Assembly: GCA_902727945.1 (NCBI GenBank)
Contig: CACVAV010000292.1
Location: forward strand, 6,352 to 18,532
Source of the DNA: an uncultured Thiotrichaceae bacterium
GTDB taxonomy: Bacteria; Pseudomonadota; Gammaproteobacteria; Thiotrichales; Thiotrichaceae
Direction of reading: 5' to 3'
DNA length: 12,181 bases
In this document: piece after piece, positions 1-7,127 of the stretch
How positions within the stretch are numbered: the first letter of the stretch is position 1
Layout: every line of letters starts with the position of its first letter
Program-made: the position numbers and the translations under genes
Notes under the pieces: model-generated
Databases searched by the model: none
Seen by the model: the letters and a program-made list of their open reading frames with translations, nothing else
Told to the model about the DNA's origin: nothing

Positions 1-80
1 ACAAGTAGGATACGTAAGTTTTTGATATTTACGTTTGTGGGTGTTTTTATCTTTGTCATTATCTCCTTGGTCTCTTTTGG

Positions 81-218
81 AAGGCTAAATCCCCCTCGTT
101 CCCCCATCTCGTTTATTCAAAACGAGAGAATACAAAGGGGGAGACCCTCCGGCAAAGTATTATTTTATCTGGAGGGTACTCCCCTTTGAAAAAGGGGAGA
201 CAGAGGGGATTTGGCCTT
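81..218. repeat. MITE-like palindromic repeat with imperfect terminal inverted repeats
   Basis: The left end (81-97, AAGGCTAAATCCCCCTC) matches the reverse complement of the right end (203-218, AAGGCCAAATCCCCTC) with one substitution and one C-run difference. Inside are three more hairpins: TCTCGTTT (107-114) with AAACGAGA (120-127), ACCCTCC (144-150) with GGAGGGT (171-177), and CTCCCCTTT (179-187) with AAAGGGGAG (191-199) around a GAA loop. No coding capacity is visible. The structure fits a short non-autonomous mobile repeat of the C-rich and G-rich type common in many gammaproteobacterial genomes. It lies directly past the 3' end of the dehydrogenase gene, so its hairpins may stabilise or end that transcript, although no T-tract follows them. 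Positions 1-80 show nothing I can annotate. Confidence 0.7.
179..199 (-). terminator. Perfect 9-bp hairpin past the dehydrogenase gene, possible 3' end structure
   Basis: CTCCCCTTT pairs perfectly with AAAGGGGAG around a 3-nt loop. It sits about 25 bp beyond the dehydrogenase stop codon, read on the minus strand. It lacks the T-rich tail of an intrinsic terminator, so it may instead protect the mRNA 3' end, or it may simply be part of the mobile repeat. Confidence 0.3.
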
Positions 219-224
219 TATGTG

Positions 225-1997
225 TTAGTTGCTAGATAACATCTTAGGTAATTTAAACACCCAAACCGAACCACCCTGGTTCAGGTAATTCACCTTCTTA
301 GCCACTTCACCACCCCACAGTGGTACCGCGCCACCCCAGCCGGAAGCTACAGCAACATATTGCTCGCCATCCTGATCCCAGGTGACCGGCTGGCCGACAA
401 CACCAGAACCTGTTTGGAACTTCCAAAGCTCATCACCGGTCTTGGCATCAAACGCTTTCAGATAGCCTTCAGGTGTACCGGTAAAGACCAGATCACCCGC
501 TGTAGCCATAACGCCAGCCCACAATGGAGCATCGTTTTTGTATTCCCAAACCGTTTTACCCGTATTAGGGTCGATAGCCTTAAGCGAGCCAATGTAATCT
601 TCAAAGATCGGTTTAATGGTGAAACCGGAACCAAGATAAGCAGCGCCTTCTTTGTAGCTGACCGGCTCATTCCAGATGTCCATGCCCCATTCGTTTGAAG
701 GGACGTAGAACAGACCGGTGTCCGGGCTATGCGCCATCGGCATCCAGTTTTTGCCACCCAGGAATGAAGGTACAGAGAAAACCACCTTGCCTTTGCCGCC
801 ATCGGCTGCATCAGCCGGATTGCCCGGACGGTTATCTTCGTTGAAGATAGGACGACCGGTTTTTTCGTCAATACCTTTGGCCCAGGTAATGTTTTTAACA
901 AAAGGTGAGGCTGAAACAAAGGCGCCATCTTTGCGATCCAGGACATAGAAAAAGCCGTTTCTATCTGCAGTTGCGTAACGCTTATTGCCGTCTTTGTCGA
1001 TAAATGCTACTACTTCGTTTACGCCGTCAAAATCCCAGCCTTCACGCGGTGTCGTTTGGTAGTGCCACTTGATTTCACCCGTGGCCGGATCCATGCCGAT
1101 ACGCGAAGCTGCGTATAGATTGTCACCTTTTCCACCCTTACCCTCATTGCCTTGTCCGGCATCACGTAACCATGAATTCCAGGGTGCAGGGTTTCCGGCA
1201 CCAAATATAATAGTATCGGTTTCAGCATCATAAGAGCCACCCAGCCAGGTTGCGCCACCACCGGTTTTCCACAAATCACCAGGCCACGTGGCATTCAGTG
1301 TGCCAGTCATGGTGCTTTCTTTGCCATTGAGCGTGCCCACGTGACCTTCGATGACCGGACGTGTCCAAACCATTTCGCCGGTTTCTGCGTTGCGGGCCTG
1401 TACTTCGCCGACAATACCGAATTCGCCACCGGAGTTACCGGTGATCACCAGGCCGTTTACGATCAATGGTGCGGCTGTATAGGAGTAGCCAGCCTTGTAA
1501 TCAGCAATTTTGTCTTTCCAGACGACATCACCTGTCTTCAGATTCAGCGCAACCAGGCGTGCGTCCAGCGTACCGAAAATAATGTTGTCACCATAAATAG
1601 CACCGCCACGGTTAACCACGTCACAGCATGGCAGAATGCCTTCCGGTAAACGCGCGTCGTACTGCCAGATTTCTTCGCCGGTCTTCACATCGATTGCGTA
1701 CATCCGTGAATAAGATCCGGAGACATACATAACGCCATCATAGATCAGTGGCTGTGCTTCGTTACCACGCTGTTTTTCTCCACCCATTGAGAAAGCCCAC
1801 GCAGGCACAAGATTTTTAACATTGTCTTTATTGATGTTCTTCAATGGACTAAAGCGCTGCAAATGACGCCCCATACCATTGGTCACTATCTGAGACGTAA
1901 CCGTATCGTCATTGGCGATGTCTTCATTGGTAACGCCAGCAAAGGCTGTTGTCGAAGTTAGCAAGCAGACTGCTGATGCTAATAATAATCGTTTCAT
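225..1997 (-). CDS. PQQ-dependent alcohol dehydrogenase, PedH/ExaF type, predicted lanthanide-dependent
   Basis: A 590-aa periplasmic quinoprotein that oxidises primary alcohols to aldehydes and passes electrons to a c-type cytochrome. A signal peptide (1-20, ending TAFA) is followed by an eight-bladed propeller with repeated tryptophan-docking motifs such as DAKTGDELWKF. Visible active-site features are the adjacent Cys124-Cys125 pair, Glu191 in GGEFGIVG, Asn269 in GAGNPAPWN, the catalytic Asp322 in WDFDG, and a second Asp324 two residues later. In this superfamily that second Asp coordinates a lanthanide; calcium enzymes have another residue there. From memory the sequence resembles Pseudomonas PedH along its whole length more than methanol-type XoxF. 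A Gly/Lys-rich stretch at about 279-292 appears to be an insertion relative to PedH. The start is supported by GGAGGAG about 8 bp upstream on the minus strand. It stands alone, divergent from the ABC/ExbB operon, and no cytochrome or XoxJ-like partner lies in the window. Confidence 0.95.
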   Translation of the reverse strand: MKRLLLASAVCLLTSTTAFAGVTNEDIANDDTVTSQIVTNGMGRHLQRFSPLKNINKDNVKNLVPAWAFSMGGEKQRGNEAQPLIYDGVMYVSGSYSRMYAIDVKTGEEIWQYDARLPEGILPCCDVVNRGGAIYGDNIIFGTLDARLVALNLKTGDVVWKDKIADYKAGYSYTAAPLIVNGLVITGNSGGEFGIVGEVQARNAETGEMVWTRPVIEGHVGTLNGKESTMTGTLNATWPGDLWKTGGGATWLGGSYDAETDTIIFGAGNPAPWNSWLRDAGQGNEGKGGKGDNLYAASRIGMDPATGEIKWHYQTTPREGWDFDGVNEVVAFIDKDGNKRYATADRNGFFYVLDRKDGAFVSASPFVKNITWAKGIDEKTGRPIFNEDNRPGNPADAADGGKGKVVFSVPSFLGGKNWMPMAHSPDTGLFYVPSNEWGMDIWNEPVSYKEGAAYLGSGFTIKPIFEDYIGSLKAIDPNTGKTVWEYKNDAPLWAGVMATAGDLVFTGTPEGYLKAFDAKTGDELWKFQTGSGVVGQPVTWDQDGEQYVAVASGWGGAVPLWGGEVAKKVNYLNQGGSVWVFKLPKMLSSN

Positions 1998-2171
1998 CTA
2001 TCTCTCCTCCATTAATTTAACCCGGCACATGACACGCGCCATTGTCGCAGTGTTTACATTAATCCCATAACCTGTCTGCGTATATTACCAATTAGTCGTA
2101 TATATCATGTGACTATAATTCTCTATTCTGTGTCGAAATGCTGTGTCACCATTTTCAGTGAGGAGAAAAAA
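1998..2171. promoter_or_regulatory. Divergent promoter region between dehydrogenase gene and ABC/ExbB operon
   Basis: These 174 bp separate two divergent start codons and must hold both promoters. A perfect -10 hexamer TATAAT lies at 2114-2119 for the plus-strand operon, 52 bp before its ATG. No convincing -35 stands 16-18 bp upstream (TTAGTC at 2092-2097 is weak), so activation by a regulator is plausible. A strong Shine-Dalgarno AGGAGA (2161-2166) precedes the ATG at 2172. On the minus strand GGAGGAG precedes the dehydrogenase. I could not identify a clear minus-strand promoter or an operator palindrome. Confidence 0.5.
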
Positions 2172-3140
2172 ATGATCAGAACCCCGTGCAAAATCCTGCT
2201 TATCCTGGCAACTTTATTATTCACTTCGGTTAGTTGGGCAAGCGATTTGCCCACAGTTCGCCTGGGCGCTCTGGAGTACGGTACGGTTAACTGGGAGCTG
2301 GATACCATCAGGAATAACAAGCTGGATGAGAAACACGGCTTTACCCTTGAGGTTGTGCCGATGGGTGGCGGCAGTGCATCAGACATTGCCTTTCTCGGTG
2401 GTGAGATAGATGTCATGGTTTCCGATGTTATCTGGGCCGCTGCGCAACGTGCTGAGGGGCGTGATGTTAAATTTATCCCTTATTCAACAGCGGTGGGTGG
2501 CATTATGGTTAAAGTGGACAGTGGTATCAGCGCCCTGAAAGACCTTGCTGATAAAAGAATTGGTATTGCGGGCGGGCCGCTTGATAAATCCTGGCTCATC
2601 CTGCAAGCGTATGCGAAACAGGAAGGGAACATTGATCTTAAAGCCGATGCTAAACAAGAGTATGGCGCTCCACCGATTATGTTTAAAGCGGCTATGAGTG
2701 GTGATATTGATGCGGTGATTAATTTCTGGCACTTCCAGGCGAAAGCCAAAGCGGCGGGACTTAATGAGATTATTTCAGTACAGGACGCAGCAGAATCACT
2801 GGGACTTGATCCTTCGATTCCATTACTGGGCTACATTGTAAAAGGGGATATGGCGGCTGAGCTGGCTCAGGGTTTATTTGCTGCGTCCCGCGATGCCAAG
2901 GCGATATTGGGCAGTGATGATGGTGCTTTTGATGCAATCAGGAAGCGGATGAATGCCAAAAATGATGCGCAGTTTGAAGCCCTTAAAGCAGGGTTTCGTG
3001 CCGGTATTCCTGGGAGTGCAACAGTCGATGAGAAAGCTGTTGATAAAACATTGCAGCTGATGGCTGAACTCGGCGGGCCTGATTTAGTGGGCAAAGCAAC
3101 AACGCTGCCAAAGGATCTTTTTATCTCATTAGACCAGTAA
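2172..3140 (+). CDS. ABC transporter periplasmic substrate-binding protein, NitT/TauT (NMT1-like) family
   Basis: A 322-aa protein with a signal peptide (1-23, ending SVSWA before SD), exported to the periplasm. The mature part opens with the first strand of the fold (VRLGALEYGTVNWELD), then a GGGSASDIAFLGGEIDVMVSD block in which the two glycine-rich turns and the aspartate are typical of NMT1/SsuA/TauA-type binding proteins. The hinge-region segment LADKRIGIAGGPLDKSW and a second-lobe block SGDIDAVINFWHFQAKAKAAG also fit. The start at 2172 is preferred over the in-frame ATG at 2109 because it has a strong Shine-Dalgarno and puts the signal peptide at the N-terminus. The permease begins 4 nt after the stop. 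The ligand cannot be read from the sequence; family members bind sulfonates, nitrate, thiamine precursors and other small molecules. The divergent quinoprotein hints at a related substrate, but that is inference. Confidence 0.85.
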   Translation: MIRTPCKILLILATLLFTSVSWASDLPTVRLGALEYGTVNWELDTIRNNKLDEKHGFTLEVVPMGGGSASDIAFLGGEIDVMVSDVIWAAAQRAEGRDVKFIPYSTAVGGIMVKVDSGISALKDLADKRIGIAGGPLDKSWLILQAYAKQEGNIDLKADAKQEYGAPPIMFKAAMSGDIDAVINFWHFQAKAKAAGLNEIISVQDAAESLGLDPSIPLLGYIVKGDMAAELAQGLFAASRDAKAILGSDDGAFDAIRKRMNAKNDAQFEALKAGFRAGIPGSATVDEKAVDKTLQLMAELGGPDLVGKATTLPKDLFISLDQ

Positions 3141-3144
3141 CTAA

Positions 3145-3897
3145 GTGCGCAACGAGCATCTGATCCGGCTGGTTTCACTGGGAGTATTCCTGCTGTTTTG
3201 GGCAGGGTTGGCTATGTTCATGGCTGACCCTCAGGTCTTACCTTCACCGTTTGTTGTCGCAAAAAAAATGGCTGAGCTTTGGGCTGGTGGTGATCTTCAG
3301 CTTCACCTCATCGACACCTCAATACGGATAATCTGGGCTTTTTCATTAGCCATGACGCTCGGTGGCTTGCTCGGCTATCTGATGGGGCGCTATCCGTTAT
3401 TGAATGCCTGGCTCGATCCCTGGCTGATCATCTTCCTGAATCTTCCGGCCTTAGTACTGATCGTTTTATGTTATTTATGGATCGGCCTGAACGAAACAGC
3501 GGCTATCCTGGCGGTCACGCTGAATAAATTGCCCTTGGTGATGACGCTGATCCGGGAGGGCGCGCGTAGTGCTTCATCTGAGCTGCGTGATTTAGCTCAG
3601 GTATTCAAACTTTCTCCGCTGCATAAATTCCGCCATATTATTTTGCCGGAGCTACTGCCACATCTGGTTGCTGCCGCACGCGCCGGATTGTCGGTGATCT
3701 GGAAGATTGTCCTGGTGGTTGAATTCCTCGGTCGCAGCACCGGAATAGGTCGCCAGATTCATACGCAATTCTCTATCTTTAACGTCACTGGTGTGCTGGC
3801 CTATGCACTCAGTTTTGTTGTTTTAATCTTACTCATCGAGTTCTGTATAATGCAGCCCTTAGAGCGTTATGCTTCGCGCTGGAGGCAGGATGCTTGA
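3145..3897 (+). CDS. ABC transporter permease, SsuC/TauC-like
   Basis: A 250-aa inner-membrane permease with about six hydrophobic segments (roughly 8-27, 58-82, 92-113, 117-135, 183-196, 214-236). The cytoplasmic EAA-type coupling loop is at about 147-172 (LRDLAQVFKLSPLHKFRHIILP), ending in the usual Ile-x-Leu-Pro. The glycine that normally follows the EAA core is replaced by Lys155. The start is GTG with no recognisable Shine-Dalgarno, only 4 nt after the binding-protein stop, so it is probably translated by coupling. The 3' end overlaps the ATPase start by 8 nt. This is the single permease gene of the operon, so the channel is presumably a homodimer. Confidence 0.88.
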   Translation: MRNEHLIRLVSLGVFLLFWAGLAMFMADPQVLPSPFVVAKKMAELWAGGDLQLHLIDTSIRIIWAFSLAMTLGGLLGYLMGRYPLLNAWLDPWLIIFLNLPALVLIVLCYLWIGLNETAAILAVTLNKLPLVMTLIREGARSASSELRDLAQVFKLSPLHKFRHIILPELLPHLVAAARAGLSVIWKIVLVVEFLGRSTGIGRQIHTQFSIFNVTGVLAYALSFVVLILLIEFCIMQPLERYASRWRQDA

Positions 3898-4498
3898 AGT
3901 TAATGTGCTAAACAAAACCTTTGGTGACCAACAGATTTTGGGCAGTTGCAGGCTCAGGCTACAAGCCGGAGAGCGTTTGAGTATACTGGGGCCATCAGGG
4001 ATTGGTAAGTCAACCCTACTGCGTATTATTGCCGGACTTGATGCTGACTACGCAGGTGATGTAAGTCGTCCGGAGGGCATTGCTTATATGTTTCAGGGGC
4101 CAAATTTGTTGGACTGGCGAAACTGTTACCAGAATTTGCTGATTTTCCACCCGCATGCCAGCCAGAAAGATGCCCAGACAGCCTTGGAGCAAGTGGGCCT
4201 TGGTGACAAGGGCGTGAGCTATCCCAGACAACTTTCCCTGGGGCAGCAGCGCCGACTGGCATTGGCCAGAACGTTTCTGAGTCAAACTGATCTTGTTTTA
4301 TTGGATGAGCCGTTCACCTCACTTGATCCTAAGTTGAAGGGCGAGATGCTGGAATTGACCCGGAATTTGCTGAATCAGTCGGGTGCTGCTTTGGTGCATG
4401 TTACACATGATGCGGTGGAGGTGGATATTCTTGGGTCGCAGGCTGTTGAAATGTGCGGTAACCCGGCAACACTTCACTATCAGGTAGCCGATGAATAA
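3890..4498 (+). CDS. ABC transporter ATP-binding protein, SsuB/TauB-like, short form
   Basis: A 202-aa ATPase that powers the neighbouring permease. Motifs in order: Walker A GPSGIGKST (34-42), Q-loop Gln69 in YMFQGPN, signature LSLGQQRR (115-122), Walker B LVLLDE (135-140), D-loop SLD (144-146) and switch His173 in VTHD. All nucleotide-handling residues are present. The signature has Leu in place of the first Gly of LSGGQ. At 202 residues it is shorter than typical TauB/SsuB proteins (about 240-270), lacking the C-terminal extension, but it has no sign of truncation because the next gene overlaps it in normal operon fashion. The start at 3890 is chosen over an in-frame ATG at 3869 because GGAGG (3881-3885) precedes it and it begins just at the first beta strand. 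Confidence 0.93.
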   Translation: MLEVNVLNKTFGDQQILGSCRLRLQAGERLSILGPSGIGKSTLLRIIAGLDADYAGDVSRPEGIAYMFQGPNLLDWRNCYQNLLIFHPHASQKDAQTALEQVGLGDKGVSYPRQLSLGQQRRLALARTFLSQTDLVLLDEPFTSLDPKLKGEMLELTRNLLNQSGAALVHVTHDAVEVDILGSQAVEMCGNPATLHYQVADE

Positions 4499-5141
4499 TC
4501 GCACCCCCTATTTTATTTTAGTGAGCTGGCTGTGGCTGGCAGGGCTGCTTCTGTTCATGGTAATGATCACCTGGGATGCCGGTCTGTTGCCTGATGTCCT
4601 GGCAGGCGACCAAACCCGTATCAGTATACTGCTATTATTACTCACCGCATTAGTCAGTCTGCACTGCGCTTACCGTAGCTATCGCTTGTCACGGTTGGAG
4701 GCAGCCTTTTTAGCCTGGCAAACAGGTGAAAAGCGTTTGGATAGTAGTCTGTTAACTACCTATTTATCGTTGATGACGCAGGCCGGAGAGAAAAACCTTT
4801 CCTTGAATGGTGAGCTGTTGGCGGAGCATTTACACTATCAGCATGCGTTCGGTTGGTTTGCTGCCGGAGCGATGATCAAGCTTGGGTTACTGGGTACTGT
4901 TATCGGTTTCATTATGATGCTGACCTCAATTAGTGGACTGGATTCTCTGGAAATTGAACAGGTGCAGCAGCTAATGCAACAGATGACTCAGGGTATGATG
5001 GTGGCACTCAACACCACGTTGCTGGGGCTGGTCGGTAGCCTGATACTGGGCGTGCAATACCTGTTTCTTGATCACTGTGCTGATCGTCTTCTGGTAAGAA
5101 CCATGACCTGGGTGCAACAGGTTGCGCGGGATCAATCCTGA
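4491..5141 (+). CDS. MotA/TolQ/ExbB family proton-channel-like protein
   Basis: A 216-aa inner-membrane protein. Hydrophobic segments lie at about 8-28, 43-62, 120-146 and 168-195. The family hallmark is the pair of helices containing IKLGLLGTVIGFIMML (129-144) and GMMVALNTTLLGLVGSLILG (168-187), matching the GLLGTVxG and the Thr/Gly-rich segments of ExbB/TolQ. In those systems the subunit forms a pentamer around a dimer of ExbD/TolR and uses the proton motive force to move something in the envelope. Here the next gene encodes an ExbD-like partner. The start overlaps the ATPase stop by 8 nt. The order ABC importer followed by ExbB-like is not the usual TonB or Tol arrangement: no TonB, TolA or TonB-dependent receptor is in the window. 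Confidence 0.85.
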   Translation: MNNRTPYFILVSWLWLAGLLLFMVMITWDAGLLPDVLAGDQTRISILLLLLTALVSLHCAYRSYRLSRLEAAFLAWQTGEKRLDSSLLTTYLSLMTQAGEKNLSLNGELLAEHLHYQHAFGWFAAGAMIKLGLLGTVIGFIMMLTSISGLDSLEIEQVQQLMQQMTQGMMVALNTTLLGLVGSLILGVQYLFLDHCADRLLVRTMTWVQQVARDQS

Positions 5142-5752
5142 TGGCAATGTTCCGTACACGTCAAAGAATGAATGGTACGGGCAGTGACCCGTTTACCGAT
5201 TTACTGTTTAACGCCCTGCTAACCTTTACTTTTCTATTCCTGATTTCACTGTTACTGATTAACCCACCCGCAAAAAGCGGTATTATCAATCCAAAGGCGG
5301 AATTTCTGATTACAGTCAGTTGGGAAGACAATAATGCCAACGATATTGATACCTGGGTGCAGGGGCCGGAAGGCACACGGGTTTGGTACAAGCAGTCGCA
5401 AAATGGCCTGATGCATCTGGATCGTGATGACCGGGGCCTGACCAATGACACTCAGCAGGTGGACGGGAAGGATATTGTTAACCCTTTGAATCAGGAGGTT
5501 GTGACCATCCGTGGCCGTCTGCCCGGTGAGTTTATTGTCAATGTCCACTATTATAAAAGTCAGGATCAACTGGCTGTCCCGGTGACGATTTATCTGGCTG
5601 AAGTCAATCCAACGCTCAAGGTGTTGCACTACGCTACGCTTGACCTGAAAAGAGAAGGGGAAGAAAGAACAGCGGTACGTTTCACCCTGAACAGCCAGGG
5701 AAAGGTTGAAAATATCAATACCCTGCAAACCTCACTTGTCGGTGACCCCTAA
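5141..5752 (+). CDS. ExbD/TolR-like membrane anchor with a beta-rich periplasmic domain
   Basis: A 203-aa protein with a short cytoplasmic N-terminus, one TM helix (about 22-41) and a periplasmic domain. The segment DPFTDLLFNALLTFTFLF (16-33) resembles the N-terminus of ExbD/TolR, where an Asp at the membrane edge (here Asp20) carries protons. The periplasmic part is not the usual ExbD/TolR fold. It reads as strands (FLITVSWEDNNANDIDTWVQGPEG, then a Gly-Leu-Met-His-Leu-Asp block, VVTIRGRLPGEFIVNVHYY, VPVTIYLAEV) and is reminiscent of DUF2135/YfaP-like beta-sandwich domains. Two acidic loops (Asp63-Asp70 and Asp94-Asp103, DRDDRGLTND) could bind a metal. The start codon shares one base with the stop of the ExbB-like gene (TGATG), so the two are likely translated in step. 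The fold assignment is tentative; the ExbD-like anchor is better supported. Confidence 0.7.
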   Translation: MAMFRTRQRMNGTGSDPFTDLLFNALLTFTFLFLISLLLINPPAKSGIINPKAEFLITVSWEDNNANDIDTWVQGPEGTRVWYKQSQNGLMHLDRDDRGLTNDTQQVDGKDIVNPLNQEVVTIRGRLPGEFIVNVHYYKSQDQLAVPVTIYLAEVNPTLKVLHYATLDLKREGEERTAVRFTLNSQGKVENINTLQTSLVGDP

Positions 5753-6261
5753 TGAATGAATCTATCCTTCTGCTTGTTGCTGCCAATGTGCTGGTGCTGG
5801 CATTGCTGATGTTGGTGCTGGTTTTCAGCCGCCTGCATTGGGTATTGCGCCTGTTACTGGTACTCATGGTCAGCGGGAGTTACTGGGTAGCCTATCAGGG
5901 TTGGGATCGTTCCCAGGGCTGGCCGAGTACCAATGCAGTGCCAGAGAAATTTTTGTTGCATGGTGCGGTGATTGAAGAGCCGGATCAGGAAAAAGGCGTT
6001 ACCGGTACTATTTTTATCTGGTTGACTGATCTCTCTACCTATAAGCCTGCGGAACAGCCCCGTGCCTTTGTCATGCCTTACACTAAGCAATTGCATGCTG
6101 CGGCACAGGAAGCTTTACGGCAAATGCGTAACGGTGAATTACAATTGGGTACGGTTCTGCCTGATATGGCTGCAAAGCAAATCGATGGTGGATTTGCGGG
6201 AGAGGTTCCTACGTTGATTGAGTTTTCTAATCTGCCTAAACAAACGTTGCCGGAAAAATGA
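5752..6261 (+). CDS. Conserved-looking membrane protein of unknown function, two TM helices
   Basis: A 169-aa protein with two adjacent N-terminal TM helices (about 5-26 and 29-49) and a soluble domain of about 120 residues with a short PSTNAVPEKFLLHGAVIEEP segment, an IFIWLTDL strand, and an amphipathic helix (KQLHAAAQEALRQMRNG). The blocks PEKFLLH..VIEEPD and PRAFVMPY look like conserved motifs of a hypothetical-protein family, but I cannot name one or give a function. It overlaps the preceding stop by one base (TAATG) and the lipoprotein start by 4 nt (ATGA), so it is firmly part of the operon. A role as a membrane accessory of the ExbB/ExbD-like pair is inference from position. Confidence 0.8.
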   Translation: MNESILLLVAANVLVLALLMLVLVFSRLHWVLRLLLVLMVSGSYWVAYQGWDRSQGWPSTNAVPEKFLLHGAVIEEPDQEKGVTGTIFIWLTDLSTYKPAEQPRAFVMPYTKQLHAAAQEALRQMRNGELQLGTVLPDMAAKQIDGGFAGEVPTLIEFSNLPKQTLPEK

Positions 6262-6995
6262 TAATACGGCGCTGGCTTTTAGTGGTATGGGTGTTCATTG
6301 CCCTGTTTGGGGTGGTTGCTTGCGGTAGTGAGCCGCCGGATAAAGATGACTATTTTCCACTGAATAAGGGGCTGAGTTGGGAATACCGTTATCAACTCAC
6401 GACGCTGCTTAAACAGGAGGAAGGGGTTTATCGCGTTTCTAATCTGGGCACGGCCGAGGTGGACGGCGAAACGGTGACGGTGCGGCGCACGAATGAGGGA
6501 CGGGATTATTACCTGATGCGGAAGGCGGACGGGGTTTATCGGTATGCCAGCCGGACGTTATTTCAGGGTGAGCCGGTTGTTGATGAGCCGATGCGTTTGG
6601 TGTTGCCGCTGCCTTACTCTGATGATGGTGAGCGGCGCTGGTCATCTACAACGGGTACTTATGTGATTCATCGGGCCGGGCCTTCTACGATTACGACTGA
6701 TCCTGTGCCAGATTTTTTAATGAGTTATCGGGTGGTTTCGCGGGATGAAACGGTGGTGGTTCCGGCTGGGAAGTTTGAGGATTGTTTGTTGGTTGAGGGG
6801 GTGGCTACGTTGAAGGTTTTTGCTGATCCGCATGTTGGGTATATGGATGTGCCGGTTAAGACGCGGGAGTGGTATGCGCCGGGGGTTGGGTTGGTTAAGT
6901 TGGAGCGGACTGAGGTGTTGGATACTAGGATTTATAAGGGTGGGAGTTATTTGTTTGAGTTGGTTGGGGTTGATGGGTGGCTACAAGCCGAATAA
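6258..6995 (+). CDS. Lipoprotein of unknown function, last gene of the operon
   Basis: A 245-aa protein with a lipoprotein signal: MIIRRW, a hydrophobic stretch, and the lipobox VVAC with Cys22. The residue after Cys is Gly, not Asp, which favours outer-membrane sorting. The mature part has the start DYFPLNKGLSWEYRY (31-45), a pattern shared by many uncharacterised periplasmic beta-rich proteins, then VVVPAGKFEDCLLVEG (166-181) and REWYAPGVGLVKLER (203-217), the latter a recurrent motif of that group. No enzyme motif is visible. The 4-nt ATGA overlap with the preceding gene ties it to the ABC/ExbB-like operon. The second half of the gene is extremely rich in G and T and poor in C, unlike its neighbours. 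I see no strong terminator after it. Confidence 0.85.
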   Translation: MIIRRWLLVVWVFIALFGVVACGSEPPDKDDYFPLNKGLSWEYRYQLTTLLKQEEGVYRVSNLGTAEVDGETVTVRRTNEGRDYYLMRKADGVYRYASRTLFQGEPVVDEPMRLVLPLPYSDDGERRWSSTTGTYVIHRAGPSTITTDPVPDFLMSYRVVSRDETVVVPAGKFEDCLLVEGVATLKVFADPHVGYMDVPVKTREWYAPGVGLVKLERTEVLDTRIYKGGSYLFELVGVDGWLQAE

Positions 6996-7033
6996 CTCTG
7001 TCAACATTTAGGTCAGGCCAGCCTAGTGGTAAA

Positions 7034-7062
7034 TTGCTTTGGTAGGTAGAAAACTCTATAGT
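7034..7062 (+). promoter_or_regulatory. Candidate sigma-70 promoter for the TIR gene
   Basis: TTGCTT (7034-7039) and TATAGT (7057-7062) are separated by 17 bp, a good spacing, 66 bp before the TIR start codon. The 132-bp gap that contains it has no other recognisable element; its beginning (6996-7030) shows no convincing terminator for the upstream operon. Confidence 0.35.
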
Positions 7063-7127
7063 CTGACAAATAAAACAACCTTTTATATGTCGTTAGCTAT
7101 AAACAAAGGCAGAGAGTTAAAAATCAC

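Noticed and set aside
360..1649. Open readings on the plus strand and other frames across the dehydrogenase gene (for example 360-698, 718-948, 1341-1649)
   Set aside because: They lie opposite or out of frame within a well-supported quinoprotein gene and show no protein motifs.
2109..2171. Upstream ATG at 2109 extending the binding protein by 21 residues
   Set aside because: It would place a polar stretch before the signal peptide, overlaps the TATAAT box, and lacks a ribosome-binding site; ATG 2172 has AGGAGA.
5854..6645. Minus-strand ORFs opposite the operon (for example 5854-6096 and 6439-6645)
   Set aside because: They are antisense to overlapping operon genes and owe their openness to base composition; no motif supports them.
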